Shown here: positions 25,967 through 35,065 of the stretch, piece after piece
Layout of the letters: each line of letters starts with the position of its first letter
Position numbering within the stretch: position 1 is the first letter of the stretch
Origin: JBBDYH01 sp040901795
Lineage (GTDB): Bacteria > Planctomycetota > Planctomycetia > Pirellulales > JALHPA01
DNA length: 64,000 nucleotides
Direction: 5' to 3'
Assembly (NCBI GenBank): GCA_040901795.1
Contig: JBBDYH010000147.1
Coordinates: 7,869-71,868 of the forward strand
Notes under the pieces: model-generated
Told to the model about the DNA's origin: nothing
Seen by the model: only the letters and a program-made list of their open reading frames with translations
Databases searched by the model: none
Position numbers and translations under genes: made by a program

Positions 25967-26614
25967 ATGCCGCGCCGCAAATCCACCTATCGCGTGTTCC
26001 TCGAGCAGTTCTGGCAGCGGTATCACACCACCGGCGCGGTCCTGCCCAGCGGGCGGCGGCTGTCGAAGGGGTTATGCCGCTATGTCGCCGAATCGAACGG
26101 CCGCCCGCGGCGGATACTTGAAGTCGGCCCGGGGACCGGCCCGGCAACTGCTGAATTGGTCCGCTTGCTGGGCGAGAACGACCACCTGCGGATCGTCGAG
26201 CTCAATGACGCGTTTGTCAACTTTTTGCGCCATCGTTTCGAGCACGAGCCTGATTTTCAGCGCGTGTCCGACCGTTGCGAGATTGTCCACGATCGGTTGG
26301 AGAATCTGCCTCAAGACACGCAGTACGATCTGATCATCTCCGGCTTGCCGCTGAATAATTTTCCGGTCGAGCTGGTCGAATCGCTCTTGAGCTGTTTCGA
26401 ACGGCTCCTCAAGCCGGGGGGCGTAGTCTCGTTCTTCGAGTACATCGCCATCCGCCGGGCCAAAGCCGCCGTCAGCGGCCGCCACGACCGATCGCGGCTC
26501 CAAGCCATCGCCCAACTCATCGACCGCTTCCTCGCCGGCCGCGAGATCCGCCGCGAAGCCATCCTCCTCAACGTGCCACCCGCCTGGGTGCATCATGTGC
26601 GGAAGGAAAACTAG
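25967..26614 (+). CDS. SAM-dependent methyltransferase (phospholipid N-methyltransferase-like)
   Basis: 215 residues, class I methyltransferase: EVGPGTGPATAELV is motif I, RIVELNDAFVNFL has the acidic strand-2 residue, YDLIISGLPLNNF is motif IV. The overall pattern, with ILEVGPGTG near residue 50, LPLNNFP and LLKPGGVVSFFEY, is that of PmtA-type phosphatidylethanolamine methyltransferases, but the substrate is not proven. Residues RRKSTYRVFLEQFW at the N-terminus are basic and amphipathic, as in membrane-associating enzymes. Starts 9 bases after the propeller gene. Confidence 0.82.
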   Translation: MPRRKSTYRVFLEQFWQRYHTTGAVLPSGRRLSKGLCRYVAESNGRPRRILEVGPGTGPATAELVRLLGENDHLRIVELNDAFVNFLRHRFEHEPDFQRVSDRCEIVHDRLENLPQDTQYDLIISGLPLNNFPVELVESLLSCFERLLKPGGVVSFFEYIAIRRAKAAVSGRHDRSRLQAIAQLIDRFLAGREIRREAILLNVPPAWVHHVRKEN

Positions 26615-26748
26615 GGAAGCTTCACGCCGATTTGTGTTCCGCTCCATTGGCACGCTTGGAAGCTGCAGGCGACATGATTGACACTCCGGATCGCTTCTGA
26701 TGGAATCACGGGCGAACACCCCCTTTCACCTAAGGCGATGGAGGGTAC

Positions 26749-27219
26749 ATGGCTCATCTTCTTATCCCCCAACCTTCCGACCCTGTATTGCCGGTTTTCT
26801 TCAATGTGGATGCCGTTGTGGGCGCCCCGCCCGCTTCAAACCTGAGAGAGGACGTGCTCCTCGTGCAGTTAGCGTTCAAGATTCTTGCTCTTCGTCCCGT
26901 GGCTAGCACACCCCCCACGCTGGTGGCGGCTGCCAGTGCAGTCGAGATCACGGGAAGCATCGATCAGGCGACGATCATTGCGATACGAAAACTGCAAGAG
27001 ACGCTGAGGGATAAGAATGGTCCGGCACAAGTTGTTGACGGACGAGTTAGCCGTGCTCAGGGCGGCTTCAGCTACGGCGGCGGCTCGACATGGACCATCG
27101 TTCAGCTCAATAACATCATCCAGGATCGCCACAAGCACATTTGGCCGCGGATCGACAAGATTCCTGGCTGTCCCGGCGAACTTCAAAAGATGGTCGTGCG
27201 CACCGTGGCCGGCGTGTAG
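26749..27219 (+). CDS. Small peptidoglycan-binding-like protein, unknown function
   Basis: 156 residues, with GGAGGG before ATG 26749. No signal peptide. The segment DVLLVQLAFKIL...GSIDQATIIAIRKLQETL recalls PG_binding_1-type three-helix domains (LQ..L...G..D..T...I..FQ). The C-terminal half (YGGGSTWTIVQLNNIIQDRH) is not recognised. Composition and ribosome site argue for a real gene. Convergent with the ku gene 40 bases away. Confidence 0.65.
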   Translation: MAHLLIPQPSDPVLPVFFNVDAVVGAPPASNLREDVLLVQLAFKILALRPVASTPPTLVAAASAVEITGSIDQATIIAIRKLQETLRDKNGPAQVVDGRVSRAQGGFSYGGGSTWTIVQLNNIIQDRHKHIWPRIDKIPGCPGELQKMVVRTVAGV

Positions 27220-27260
27220 CGGCCGGAGGCAACGAACCAGAGCAGCCGGGCGATCAATCC

Positions 27261-28178
27261 TCACGAGGCCCGCTTGGTTCGGCTGCGCGTTTTGCGGCCA
27301 GCGGCGCGAGGGCCGCGGCGAGTCGAGGTGCCGCTGCGCGAGGCTGAGGCCGATTCGCGCGGTTTGCGCTGGCGGACGCTGGCTTGCAGGGCTTCCATGA
27401 GATTGATCACCTGCGGCTCTTCGGCGTCGGCCGCAGGGGCGACGATCTCGCGGCCGGCGACCTTGGCGTCGATGAGCTCCTTGAGCTTGTCCTGATAGGT
27501 GTCCTGATAGGCCGAGAAGTCGAAGTCGTCTTCGGTCCAGGTTTCGATCAGCTTCTCGGCCAGCCCGATTTTTCGCGGTGCAAGCTTGGGATCGGCCACG
27601 TCGTCTTCCAGGTCTTGGGGCTTGCGGACCTCGGCCTCATAGTTCAAGAGCGACATGCACAGCAACTGGTCGATCGGGCGGACCAGCGACAACTGATCGC
27701 GGCCGAACATCACCGCGTGGCCGACGCCCCAGCGCTTCTGCCGCTTCATCGCCTCGCGGAATAAGACGTACGGCTCTTGCGCCTCGGCCGTATCAGGGAT
27801 CAGGTAATACGCGCGGCCGTCGAGAAAGATCGGGTCGATCTCGCCCGGCGAGATGAACGTGTCGATCGACAAGGCCCGCTCGCTTTCGGGACGCAGCTCG
27901 TCCAGCTCGTCCTTTTCAAAGATGACGTATTTACCCTTCTCGTACTCGTAGCCCGAGACGATCTCGTCCTGGCTGACTTCGCCGTGGATCGGGCAGACCT
28001 TCTTGTAGCGGATGCGGCTGTGGCAAGGTTCATGGAGCTGGTTGAAATGGATGTCGCCGCCGCTTTTCGACGACGTGTTCACCGCCTGCACGGCGAACGA
28101 GACCAGCCCGAAGCGGATCTGTCCTTTCCAACTGGAGCGGAAGGTGGTCGGTTGTCGCGTCGCTCGTCGCTTTGCCAT
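27261..28178 (-). CDS. ku: Ku protein, bacterial non-homologous end joining
   Basis: 305 residues from ATG 28178 (MAKRRATRQPTTFRSSWKGQ). It has the single Ku core: IRFGLVSFAVQAVNTSS, FNQLHEPCHSRIRYKKVCP, VSGYEYEKGKYVIFEKDELD, then FLDGRAYYLIPD. The C-terminal 45 residues are Ser/Arg/Lys-rich, a DNA-binding extension seen in several bacterial Ku proteins. It binds broken ends as a homodimer and recruits LigD, encoded just upstream on the same strand. The frame continues to 28262 through a palindromic repeat; those residues are not Ku-like. Confidence 0.94.
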   Translation of the reverse strand: MAKRRATRQPTTFRSSWKGQIRFGLVSFAVQAVNTSSKSGGDIHFNQLHEPCHSRIRYKKVCPIHGEVSQDEIVSGYEYEKGKYVIFEKDELDELRPESERALSIDTFISPGEIDPIFLDGRAYYLIPDTAEAQEPYVLFREAMKRQKRWGVGHAVMFGRDQLSLVRPIDQLLCMSLLNYEAEVRKPQDLEDDVADPKLAPRKIGLAEKLIETWTEDDFDFSAYQDTYQDKLKELIDAKVAGREIVAPAADAEEPQVINLMEALQASVRQRKPRESASASRSGTSTRRGPRAAGRKTRSRTKRAS

Positions 28179-28191
28179 ACGTGCCTCGGTT

Positions 28192-28312
28192 CGTGTGGCA
28201 CTGACAAGCGCCGCTGGGTGGCACTGACAAGCGCGGCGCTTGTCAGTGCGCATCACTGACAAGCTGCGGGTCGCCGCGGCGACTCAGTGCCACCCACATT
28301 CGTCAGTGCTTC
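28192..28312. repeat. GTGGCACTGACA palindromic repeat cluster between ligD and ku
   Basis: It contains the near-perfect palindrome at 28222-28248 (CACTGACAAGCGC and complement) and three further CACTGACAAG half-units, ending CAGTGCCACCCAC. The same palindrome with one base changed is at 52757-52783. It separates ligD from ku and overlaps the ligD stop region. Confidence 0.75.
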
Positions 28313-31104
28313 TCCAGCTTTTTGCGCGCGGCCGCCGAAATCGTTTGGCGGACGCGAGCAATGTCGGCCCAGGGATCTTTCTTCTGCCGCCGCAACCGTT
28401 CGACGGCGTTCTGAATCGTGAATTGGTTGGCCGCCTTCAGTCGCCGCAGCTCCTCCCAGGCAACCGGCATGGCGACGGGGGCGCCGGCGCGGGCGCGCGA
28501 CGAGTACGGCGCGATCGCACTTGCGCCGCGACCGTTGCGCAGGTAGTCGAGGAAAATCTTGCCGTGGCGCGCGGCCTTTGACATGTTGGCCGTGTAATGG
28601 TCAGGGGCCGCGCGCACGATGGCCGTGGCCACCAGCCGGCAGAACTCCTTGACGTCGTCCCACTCCAACCGGCGCGTTATCGGCACGACGACGTGCAGCC
28701 CCTTGCCGCCGGTGGTTTTGACGAACGACTGCAAATCGAGCGCTGCGAGAAACTGGCGGACTTCGTACGCGGCTTCGACCAGCCGGGGGAACTCAACCGT
28801 CGGATCGGGGTCGAGATCGAAGATCAACCGGTCGGGCTGCTCGATCCGATCGGCGCGCGAACCCCAGGTGTGGATTTCCAGCACGCCCATCTGCACCAGC
28901 GCGATCACACCCGCCAGATCGTCGACGACCAGGTAGTGCTCAGTCTTTTTCTTTTCCTTGACTGGGATTTGGCGAAGCTGGTCCGACGAACCTGCGCCGG
29001 GGTGCTTCTGAAAAAAACACTCCTTGTCGGTCCCCTCCGGACAGCGGACCATGACCAGTGGTCGATTTTCGAGCTCGGGCAAGATCCAGTCGCCGATCGC
29101 TTCGTAGTACTGCGCGAGCTGCAGCTTGGTGATGCCCTGTTCGCGATACAGCAGCTTGTCGGGGCTGGAGAGCGAAACGCCGCCGACGTCGACGCGGCCG
29201 GGTGTGCTGGACCTTTTCTCGTTCGCACTTGGACTCGAGCCACTCTTCGATGCAGGGCGTTTGGCAATGCGAGGCGATCTGGCCTTCGCTTTGGCCGCCG
29301 AAGACGAAGCCCGTCCGTTACTTTGCGCCACCTGGCCGAGAGCCGAAAGCGCAACGGGACGATCGCGTACGACTTCACCGGACGGCTTATCTTCGCGCAG
29401 GCCTTGGAACGACGGATGCCGCAGACGGCCGTCGCCGGTCCACTCGGTGAACTCGATCTGACCGACGAGCTTTGGACGGACCCAATGGGCGTGGCGGGCG
29501 TCGCCGGTGCGCGCGGTCAGGTCGTGGAACGGCGACTTGGGCTGCTCGATCTTTTCGAGACGCTGCGTTAACTCCTGGAGGGCGCGCGTGTCAAAGCCCG
29601 TGCCGACGCGGCCGGCATACGTGAGTCGGTGGTTTGGATCGTAGTAACCCAACAAGAGCGAGCCGAAGCCGATGCGGCTGCCGCCGGGATCGGTGAAGCC
29701 GCCGATGACGAACTCCTCGCGCTTGATACACTTCACCTTCAGCCAGTCGGCGCTGCGGCCTTGATAGTACGGCCGGTCGCCGCGTTTGCTGATGATCCCT
29801 TCCAAGCCCAGCTTGCAAGCTTCGTCAAAGTAGTCGGGACCATGTCCGATGACGTGCTTCGAATACACGATCGATTTCGATCGCGCGGGTAGCGCCGCCG
29901 CAAGGAACGCCTTGCGGTCGAGCAAGGTCGCTTTCGAAAGGTCATAACCGTCGGCGTACAGGATGTCGAAGACGTAATATGCCATCCGCCGCGCGCGGCC
30001 CTGCTGCATGGCATTTTGCAGCTCCTGGAAGTCCGTCTTGCCGCTGTCGGCCAGAGCGCAGACTTCGCCGTCGAGGATCGCTTGTTCGAAAGGCAGATCT
30101 CGCAAGGATTCGACGAGCGTGCCGAATCGTGCGGTCCAATCGTTTTCATTGCGGCTGAAGAGCTGGATATTTGCGCCGTCTTTGCGGCAGATCATGCGAT
30201 AGCCGTCGAACTTGATCTCGTGAAGCCACTGGTCACCGGGGGGCGCGTCAGCGCTCAACGTGGCAAGCTGCGGACGAACGCGCTTGGCAACCGTCTCAAA
30301 GTTGGCCGCGACCGCGCCGGGTAAACCGGCCGGTGTAGGCTTCGTCCTTCGCCGTACGGCGGTTGCCGGCCTGGCATGTTTTGACGCGGGCCGCTTGCGG
30401 CGCGGCGCCGCTCGACCAGCGGCCTTGGTTGTTCGCTTTGCAGCCTTTTTTTTAGCGCCGCGCGTCGTTGGCTTGCGCCGCGACGTCTTTTTCTTGGGCG
30501 CAGCTTGTTGTAGTCCGCCGATCGATGACCAGACGGCGTCTTCGGCCTGGGCGATTTGTTCAAGCGCGCGGCCGGTCTTTACGCTCTTCGGAGCGTCTTC
30601 GACGATGTTCCCCTCATCCTCGGCCAGCGCCTCTTCGTCTGTTACCTTGAAGAGTAGCCACGCATTGTCCACCTGGTCCCGTCCGCCGCGGCGGACTAGC
30701 AGCCACTCGCCCTTGAGTTTTTCGCCATGCAGGCGGAACTTGAGCTTGCCGGCGCGATAGCCTGCCTCGGCATCTCCTTCGGGCTCCCACCAACCGCGGT
30801 CCCAAAGCATCACCGTGCCGCCGCCGTATTCCCCCGCGGGGATGATGCCTTCGAACTCGCCGTAGTCGACGGGATGGTCCTCGACATGCATGGCCAGCCG
30901 TTTTACCTTGGGATCGAGGCTTGGTCCCTTTGGCACCGCCCAGCTTTTCAGAACGCCGCCGAGTTGGAGGCGGAAGTCGTAGTGCAGTCGGCTGGCCGCG
31001 TGCTTTTGCACGACAAACAACCAATCTTGTTTGCGGGCGAGATGGCCGCGCGGCTCGCGCGTGCGGCGGAAGTTGCGTTTGCGATGGTACTCTTTGAGCG
31101 TCAT
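28303..31104 (-). CDS. ligD: ATP-dependent DNA ligase D (multidomain)
   Basis: 933 residues, domain order phosphoesterase-ligase-polymerase. Phosphoesterase 1-190: HAASRLHYDFRLQLGGVLKSW and HPVDYGEFEGIIPAGEYGGG. A basic Lys/Arg linker 200-285. Ligase about 290-600: nucleotidyl Lys in EIKFDGYRM near residue 297, DGEVCAL, GLEGIISKRGDRPY, DWLKVKC. Primase-polymerase about 640-933: SSPDKLLYREQGITK, LVMVRCPEGTDKECFFQKHP, the metal-binding LIFDLDPD, FVKTTGGKGLHVVVP. It fills, processes and seals Ku-bound double-strand breaks. All active-site motifs are present. Upstream of ku on the same strand, likely co-transcribed despite the repeats between them. Confidence 0.95.
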   Translation of the reverse strand: MTLKEYHRKRNFRRTREPRGHLARKQDWLFVVQKHAASRLHYDFRLQLGGVLKSWAVPKGPSLDPKVKRLAMHVEDHPVDYGEFEGIIPAGEYGGGTVMLWDRGWWEPEGDAEAGYRAGKLKFRLHGEKLKGEWLLVRRGGRDQVDNAWLLFKVTDEEALAEDEGNIVEDAPKSVKTGRALEQIAQAEDAVWSSIGGLQQAAPKKKTSRRKPTTRGAKKKAAKRTTKAAGRAAPRRKRPASKHARPATAVRRRTKPTPAGLPGAVAANFETVAKRVRPQLATLSADAPPGDQWLHEIKFDGYRMICRKDGANIQLFSRNENDWTARFGTLVESLRDLPFEQAILDGEVCALADSGKTDFQELQNAMQQGRARRMAYYVFDILYADGYDLSKATLLDRKAFLAAALPARSKSIVYSKHVIGHGPDYFDEACKLGLEGIISKRGDRPYYQGRSADWLKVKCIKREEFVIGGFTDPGGSRIGFGSLLLGYYDPNHRLTYAGRVGTGFDTRALQELTQRLEKIEQPKSPFHDLTARTGDARHAHWVRPKLVGQIEFTEWTGDGRLRHPSFQGLREDKPSGEVVRDRPVALSALGQVAQSNGRASSSAAKAKARSPRIAKRPASKSGSSPSANEKRSSTPGRVDVGGVSLSSPDKLLYREQGITKLQLAQYYEAIGDWILPELENRPLVMVRCPEGTDKECFFQKHPGAGSSDQLRQIPVKEKKKTEHYLVVDDLAGVIALVQMGVLEIHTWGSRADRIEQPDRLIFDLDPDPTVEFPRLVEAAYEVRQFLAALDLQSFVKTTGGKGLHVVVPITRRLEWDDVKEFCRLVATAIVRAAPDHYTANMSKAARHGKIFLDYLRNGRGASAIAPYSSRARAGAPVAMPVAWEELRRLKAANQFTIQNAVERLRRQKKDPWADIARVRQTISAAARKKLEKH

Positions 31105-31229
31105 GGCCTGGTCTCCTTGCTAGCAGGGATGGACAATACCCGTCCACGCTGCGAGCGCAAGGTGTGCCCTTTCGGCACAATGAGCCGCGTTTTCTGCACA
31201 TTTCCGGCAAGGTCCAACGATGCGAACCA

Positions 31230-31356
31230 CATGCTAGCAAGCGGTATGCCACGCGTGCTAGCATGAGAGCAGGGGTCAGAGGGCAGAGGGCAGGGGACAG
31301 TTTTGAAGGCGAGTCTCTCCGGGACTCACAATCGCATCTCGGAGAGATGCGGCCGC
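31230..31356. repeat. Inverted repeat and short palindromes upstream of ligD
   Basis: CATGCTAGCA (31230-31239) and TGCTAGCATG (31256-31265) form 10-bp arms around 16 bases, 126-162 bases upstream of the ligD start. Then come AGGGGTCAGAGGGCAGAGGG purine repeats and the GAGTCTCTCC/CATCTCGGAGAGATG palindromes, related to the element at 10261-10279. The first could be an operator for ligD; this is a guess. Confidence 0.5.
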
Positions 31357-31366
31357 ATGGGATACA

Positions 31367-31678
31367 ATGGCACAAATGAAGACAATACTTCGAATCATCG
31401 CGCTGAGTGTTCTGACACTGCTGGTGGCGGGGGCGATCGTGTATGCGGAACGATCGCGGCCGCGCGAGATTTCGCTGCCGGTCCAGGGCATGGTCTGTGA
31501 AGGCTGCGAAGAGCATTTGCGCGAGAAACTGCTCGACGCGCCGGGCGTCAAGTCCGCCGCGCCTTCGCACGAAGAAAAACACGTGACGGTCATCGTGTCC
31601 GGCTGGTCACATGCCGACGAACCCGAGTTGCGGGAGATTATCAAACGCGCGGGTTACGAGCCGGGTAAGACGGAGTGA
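31367..31678 (+). CDS. Membrane-anchored heavy-metal-associated (HMA) domain protein
   Basis: 103 residues. The hydrophobic N-terminus (ILRIIALSVLTLLVAGAIVYA) is a signal anchor. The rest is a ferredoxin-like HMA domain with the metal site GMVCEGCEEHL, ending REIIKRAGYEP. HMA proteins bind Cu(I), Zn or Hg. No metal ATPase is adjacent. An alternative ATG lies three codons downstream at 31376. Confidence 0.8.
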   Translation: MAQMKTILRIIALSVLTLLVAGAIVYAERSRPREISLPVQGMVCEGCEEHLREKLLDAPGVKSAAPSHEEKHVTVIVSGWSHADEPELREIIKRAGYEPGKTE

Positions 31679-31777
31679 AGGAGCGTATACAACCGGCAGA
31701 GGAACACTAATCGCCACTAATCTTCACTAATTTGAAACAGACCTGAATAGTGTCGAGGAAGATTAGTGTTCTTGTTC

Positions 31778-33424
31778 TCATCGCTGCTGATCCCTGTTCG
31801 ACGCGGGCAGCAGCATCTCCGGGCGGTCGAGCACGAGGTAGTGCCCATGATCCGCCGTCAGGATCACGACCGTGTCGTTCCAGCCGCCATGGTTCTCGAT
31901 CCAGTTGGTAATGGCGTGAAATGCCTCATCGCCGCTGAGAACTGCCCCGATCGAGTTGTCGATGTTGTTGGCGTGATTGGCCCAATCGACATCGCCCGAT
32001 TCGATCATTAGCCAGAATCTGTCTGATTTCTTGGAGAGCACCTCCAGCGCTGTGGTCGCCATATCAGTCAGCGTGGGATTCTCGAAGACGTCAGCCTCGC
32101 TGTACTCTTCGGCGGCGATCGGCACAGGGCCGACCCTCTCCTCGTCCTTCATGCTGATCGTCGGATCATAACCGCCGTCGGCAGTGCGAAACGGAAGGTG
32201 TCCCCCTTTGACGCCAAAAAAGCCGAACAGCCGCAGTTTTCGCTCGATCGACCTGTCCGCAGCGTGGGCGAGCAGCTCACCGCCATCCTTACCCTCGGTG
32301 CGTTGGGCCACCAGATACCGGCCGCCGTTCTCAACGTCGCTTGCCTGGAGGTCGTCGGCCGTCAGGTATTTGTTGCCTGGGACGAAGTTTTCGCCTTGGG
32401 CAGTGTCGGTCTTAACTCGTTCCCCCCAACCTGCCCCGAGAAGCACATCCACGCCCGGCAGTGGTTCTGCAGGATGCGAAATCGACGGCTGACCCAACAA
32501 ATCGCGGGTAAGGTCCTGATAATCGTCGCGATGAACGTTGTGCGAATAGGCGCAGGCGGGCGTTGCGTGGCTAATCGGCACGCTGGTGACCACGCCGATC
32601 GCCCATCCCCGACTCTGAAGTTGATGTGCGATTGTGTAAGCCTGGCGACCAGACGGATCGACGTTAATGGCGTCGTTATAGGTCTTGATACCGGTGGTCA
32701 TTGACGTGGCCGAGGCGGCTGAATCGGTGTAGGCATGCTTTCGGGATTTGCTCTTGGCGATGATGTACAGCGGATCTCGGCCAATCGACCAGGAAGTTCC
32801 GCCGGCGAGTTGCCAGTCATACCCGCCGCGCACGTCGCCGAGCTGAAGCACACGCTGCCGATTTACGTCTATCTTTGCGCCATCGGCGTAGGGGCTGTTG
32901 ACCATCTGGCCGAAGTCGGTCGCGGCGCCGCGATAGTCCTGAAAATGCAGTCCGGCGCCGCGGCCTTGTCGATAGGCCACGGCGCCGGTGTTGTGGATCG
33001 CGGCGGCGTAGCTGGTCCACCAGTCCATACCGTCGAAGACAAACAGAATGATTCGCTTTTTGCCGCGCTGAGTCGCTAGCCATTGCAGGCGGAAAATGTC
33101 GGTTTGATCGAAGTACTCGGCGGCCTCGTTAAGTGTGCCGCGCGGCACTTCGCCGTACAAAGCGCGGAGGCGGTCGGCGTCGCGATAGGCGCTGTTCTCA
33201 TTTGCGACATCGTTCAGCTCCATGCCGAAGGCGTACACCGGGATCAGCCGGTTGGAATGAGACAACCACTCCGAATACTTCAGCCCATGCGGTCCCCAAT
33301 GGCCCCAGTCGGCCTTGCCGGTGCGTACGGCGTCGGTTTGCAGAGCACGAAGGTGGTCATCGGCCGCCGCGGGTGCAGCAATCGACAATGCGACCACGAA
33401 AAACCAAGACGCGATGCGATTCAT
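31778..33424 (-). CDS. Alkaline phosphatase (PhoA superfamily), secreted
   Basis: 548 residues from ATG 33424, with signal peptide MNRIASWFFVVALSIAAPAAA. The phosphatase core is clear: RIILFVFDGMDWW supplies the first metal Asp, the nucleophile Ser is in YTDSAASATSMTTGIKTYN, then ISHATPACAYSHN, MIESGDVDWANHANN, and VILTADHGHY for the zinc His/Asp. It hydrolyses phosphomonoesters in the periplasm. It has several inserts relative to E. coli PhoA. The 58 codons upstream in the same frame are not signal-like and are excluded. Confidence 0.92.
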   Translation of the reverse strand: MNRIASWFFVVALSIAAPAAADDHLRALQTDAVRTGKADWGHWGPHGLKYSEWLSHSNRLIPVYAFGMELNDVANENSAYRDADRLRALYGEVPRGTLNEAAEYFDQTDIFRLQWLATQRGKKRIILFVFDGMDWWTSYAAAIHNTGAVAYRQGRGAGLHFQDYRGAATDFGQMVNSPYADGAKIDVNRQRVLQLGDVRGGYDWQLAGGTSWSIGRDPLYIIAKSKSRKHAYTDSAASATSMTTGIKTYNDAINVDPSGRQAYTIAHQLQSRGWAIGVVTSVPISHATPACAYSHNVHRDDYQDLTRDLLGQPSISHPAEPLPGVDVLLGAGWGERVKTDTAQGENFVPGNKYLTADDLQASDVENGGRYLVAQRTEGKDGGELLAHAADRSIERKLRLFGFFGVKGGHLPFRTADGGYDPTISMKDEERVGPVPIAAEEYSEADVFENPTLTDMATTALEVLSKKSDRFWLMIESGDVDWANHANNIDNSIGAVLSGDEAFHAITNWIENHGGWNDTVVILTADHGHYLVLDRPEMLLPASNRDQQR

Positions 33425-33612
33425 TGAGAATTCCAAGGGGAGCGCAGGCAGTGGATTCAGGCAGGAGGTTGAATGGAGAGTGAGTTCTATAGTAACCCAT
33501 GGGGATGTGCAGCCAAGCATTTGTTTGCCGATCGCTTCATTCCAAGGTGGCGGTCGACTAAAATCCAGCCTCCTAACGGAAACCTCAATCACGCGCAAAA
33601 GGGCCTCTCACC

Positions 33613-34791
33613 ATGCGAAGCGATTTTGACCTCTTCCTGACCATCCTGGCAAACGTCGTTGCAGCCTGCCTGAATTGCGCTGGTCAAATTCGAATGAGCT
33701 TCTCAGCAATGTCGCCCCTACGGGGCTATATCGCTTTGGTGCGCGTTTTCCGGGGGCTTGCGCCCCCGGCTACAGAATGTCGCCCCTTCGGGGCTTTATT
33801 GCGGTCGGCTGTGATTCTGTTTGCCCTGGCGCCGGTCGCATCGCCCGCCGAACAATGGATCGTCTTTGAAGGCCGCGAGGGCCCAGGCCGCGGCAAGCAC
33901 ATTGTGCTCGTCAGCGGCGACGAAGAGTACCGCTCGGAGGAGGCCTTGCCGCAGTTGGCCAAGATTCTCTCGAAACATCATGGGTTCAAGTGCACCGTGC
34001 TGTTTGCGATCGATCCGAAGACGGGAACCATCAACCCGATCCAGAAAGACAACATACCCGGTCTGGCGGCACTGGAGACGGCGGACCTGATGATCCTCTT
34101 CACGCGCTTTCGCGACCTGCCTGACCAGCAGATGAAGCACATTGTCGAATACGTGGAGTCGGGGCGTCCGATCATCGGCATCCGCACGGCGACGCACGCC
34201 TTCGACATCAAGCCGGGCAAAACGTACGCGAAGTACGGCTGGAAAAACAATGAATGGGACGGCGGCTTCGGCCGTCAAGTGCTTGGCGAAACCTGGATCA
34301 ACCACCACGGCCAGCACGGCAAGCAAAGCACGCGCGGGATCATCGCCGCTGGCATGGACGATCACCCGATCACGCGCGGAATCGATGAGGGCGACATCTG
34401 GGGGCCGACCGACGTCTATACCGTTCGTCTGCCGTTGCCGGGCGACAGCAAATCCGTCGTGCTGGGGCAGGTGCTGACCGGGATGAAAGAGGACGATCAA
34501 CCGCTTACGGGTAAGAAAAACGACCCGATGATGCCAATCGCCTGGATCAAGACCTATACCGGTAAGGATGGCAAAGTCGCGCGCGTTTTCACCTCCACGA
34601 TCGGAGCCTCGCAGGACCTGGCGAGCGAAGGCGTGCGGCGGATGTTTGTGAACGCCTGTTATTGGGCGCTGGGGATGGAGGAGAAGCTGCCCGAAAAGGC
34701 GAAGGTGGACCTGGTCGGCGAATATGAACCAAGCCGCTTTGCTTTTGGGGGTTTTGTCAAGGAACGGCGGCCAGAGGACTATCAGGAATAG
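33613..34791 (+). CDS. ThuA-like domain protein, secreted; 5' end overlaps a repeat
   Basis: The ThuA-like domain (class I glutamine-amidotransferase-like fold) starts near HIVLVSGDEEYRSEEALP and continues with LMILFTRFRDLPDQQMKHI, GRPIIGIRTATHAF, WDGGFGRQVLGETWINHHG and VFTSTIGASQDLASEGVRRMF. These proteins are abundant in planctomycetes, often in sugar metabolism, with unproven chemistry. The ATG at 33613 gives 62 residues translated largely from a palindromic repeat (33701-33806). TTG 33799 would start at a good signal peptide, LLRSAVILFALAPVASPAEQW, and may be the true or relict start. Confidence 0.8.
   Translation: MRSDFDLFLTILANVVAACLNCAGQIRMSFSAMSPLRGYIALVRVFRGLAPPATECRPFGALLRSAVILFALAPVASPAEQWIVFEGREGPGRGKHIVLVSGDEEYRSEEALPQLAKILSKHHGFKCTVLFAIDPKTGTINPIQKDNIPGLAALETADLMILFTRFRDLPDQQMKHIVEYVESGRPIIGIRTATHAFDIKPGKTYAKYGWKNNEWDGGFGRQVLGETWINHHGQHGKQSTRGIIAAGMDDHPITRGIDEGDIWGPTDVYTVRLPLPGDSKSVVLGQVLTGMKEDDQPLTGKKNDPMMPIAWIKTYTGKDGKVARVFTSTIGASQDLASEGVRRMFVNACYWALGMEEKLPEKAKVDLVGEYEPSRFAFGGFVKERRPEDYQE
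33701..33806. repeat. GTCGCCCCTACGGGGC-type palindromic repeat at a gene 5' end
   Basis: Three hairpins: CGCCCCTACGGGGC, CCGGGGGCTTGCGCCCCCGG (33759-33778) and CGCCCCTTCGGGGC. It lies immediately before the signal-peptide codons of the ThuA gene. Confidence 0.7.
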
Positions 34792-34869
34792 CAGCGTGAT
34801 TTGGTCGGCCGGCCGCCGATCAATAATAACGAGGGAGACAAACGCTGCAAAACCTACTGACGAGCCGGC

Positions 34870-34945
34870 GCTCTGTACCGAAGTCGCCAGTAGCCGAAGT
34901 CGCCAGACTTCGGGCGATTGCAACGGGAATTCCGGAGAATTCCGC
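34870..34945. repeat. Short repeat cluster (GAAGTCGCCAG; GGAATTCCGGAGAATTCC)
   Basis: Two direct GAAGTCGCCAG units 16 bases apart, the second continuing into GACTTC as an inverted arm, followed by the palindrome GGAATTCCGGAGAATTCC. The rest of the 34792-35030 interval holds nothing recognisable. Confidence 0.55.
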
Positions 34946-35030
34946 TACGAACCAGGCGCGCCAGCAGCTTGGGCAGTTCAGTGTCGAAGGCGGGTAATCG
35001 GGTCAGAAAGTCGATTCATTCAACAAGTCT

Positions 35031-35059
35031 TTGCCTAGTTGCCCATCTTTTGCTACACT
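35031..35059 (+). promoter_or_regulatory. Putative sigma-70 promoter for a small RNA or small protein
   Basis: TTGCCT (35031-35036), 17-base spacer, TACACT (35054-35059); each box matches four of six consensus bases. Transcription would start near 35066, just before ATG 35071. Confidence 0.5.
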
Positions 35060-35065
35060 TGGACT

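Noticed and set aside
28179..28262. N-terminal extension of Ku
   Set aside because: The extra 28 codons are the GTGGCACTGACA repeat.
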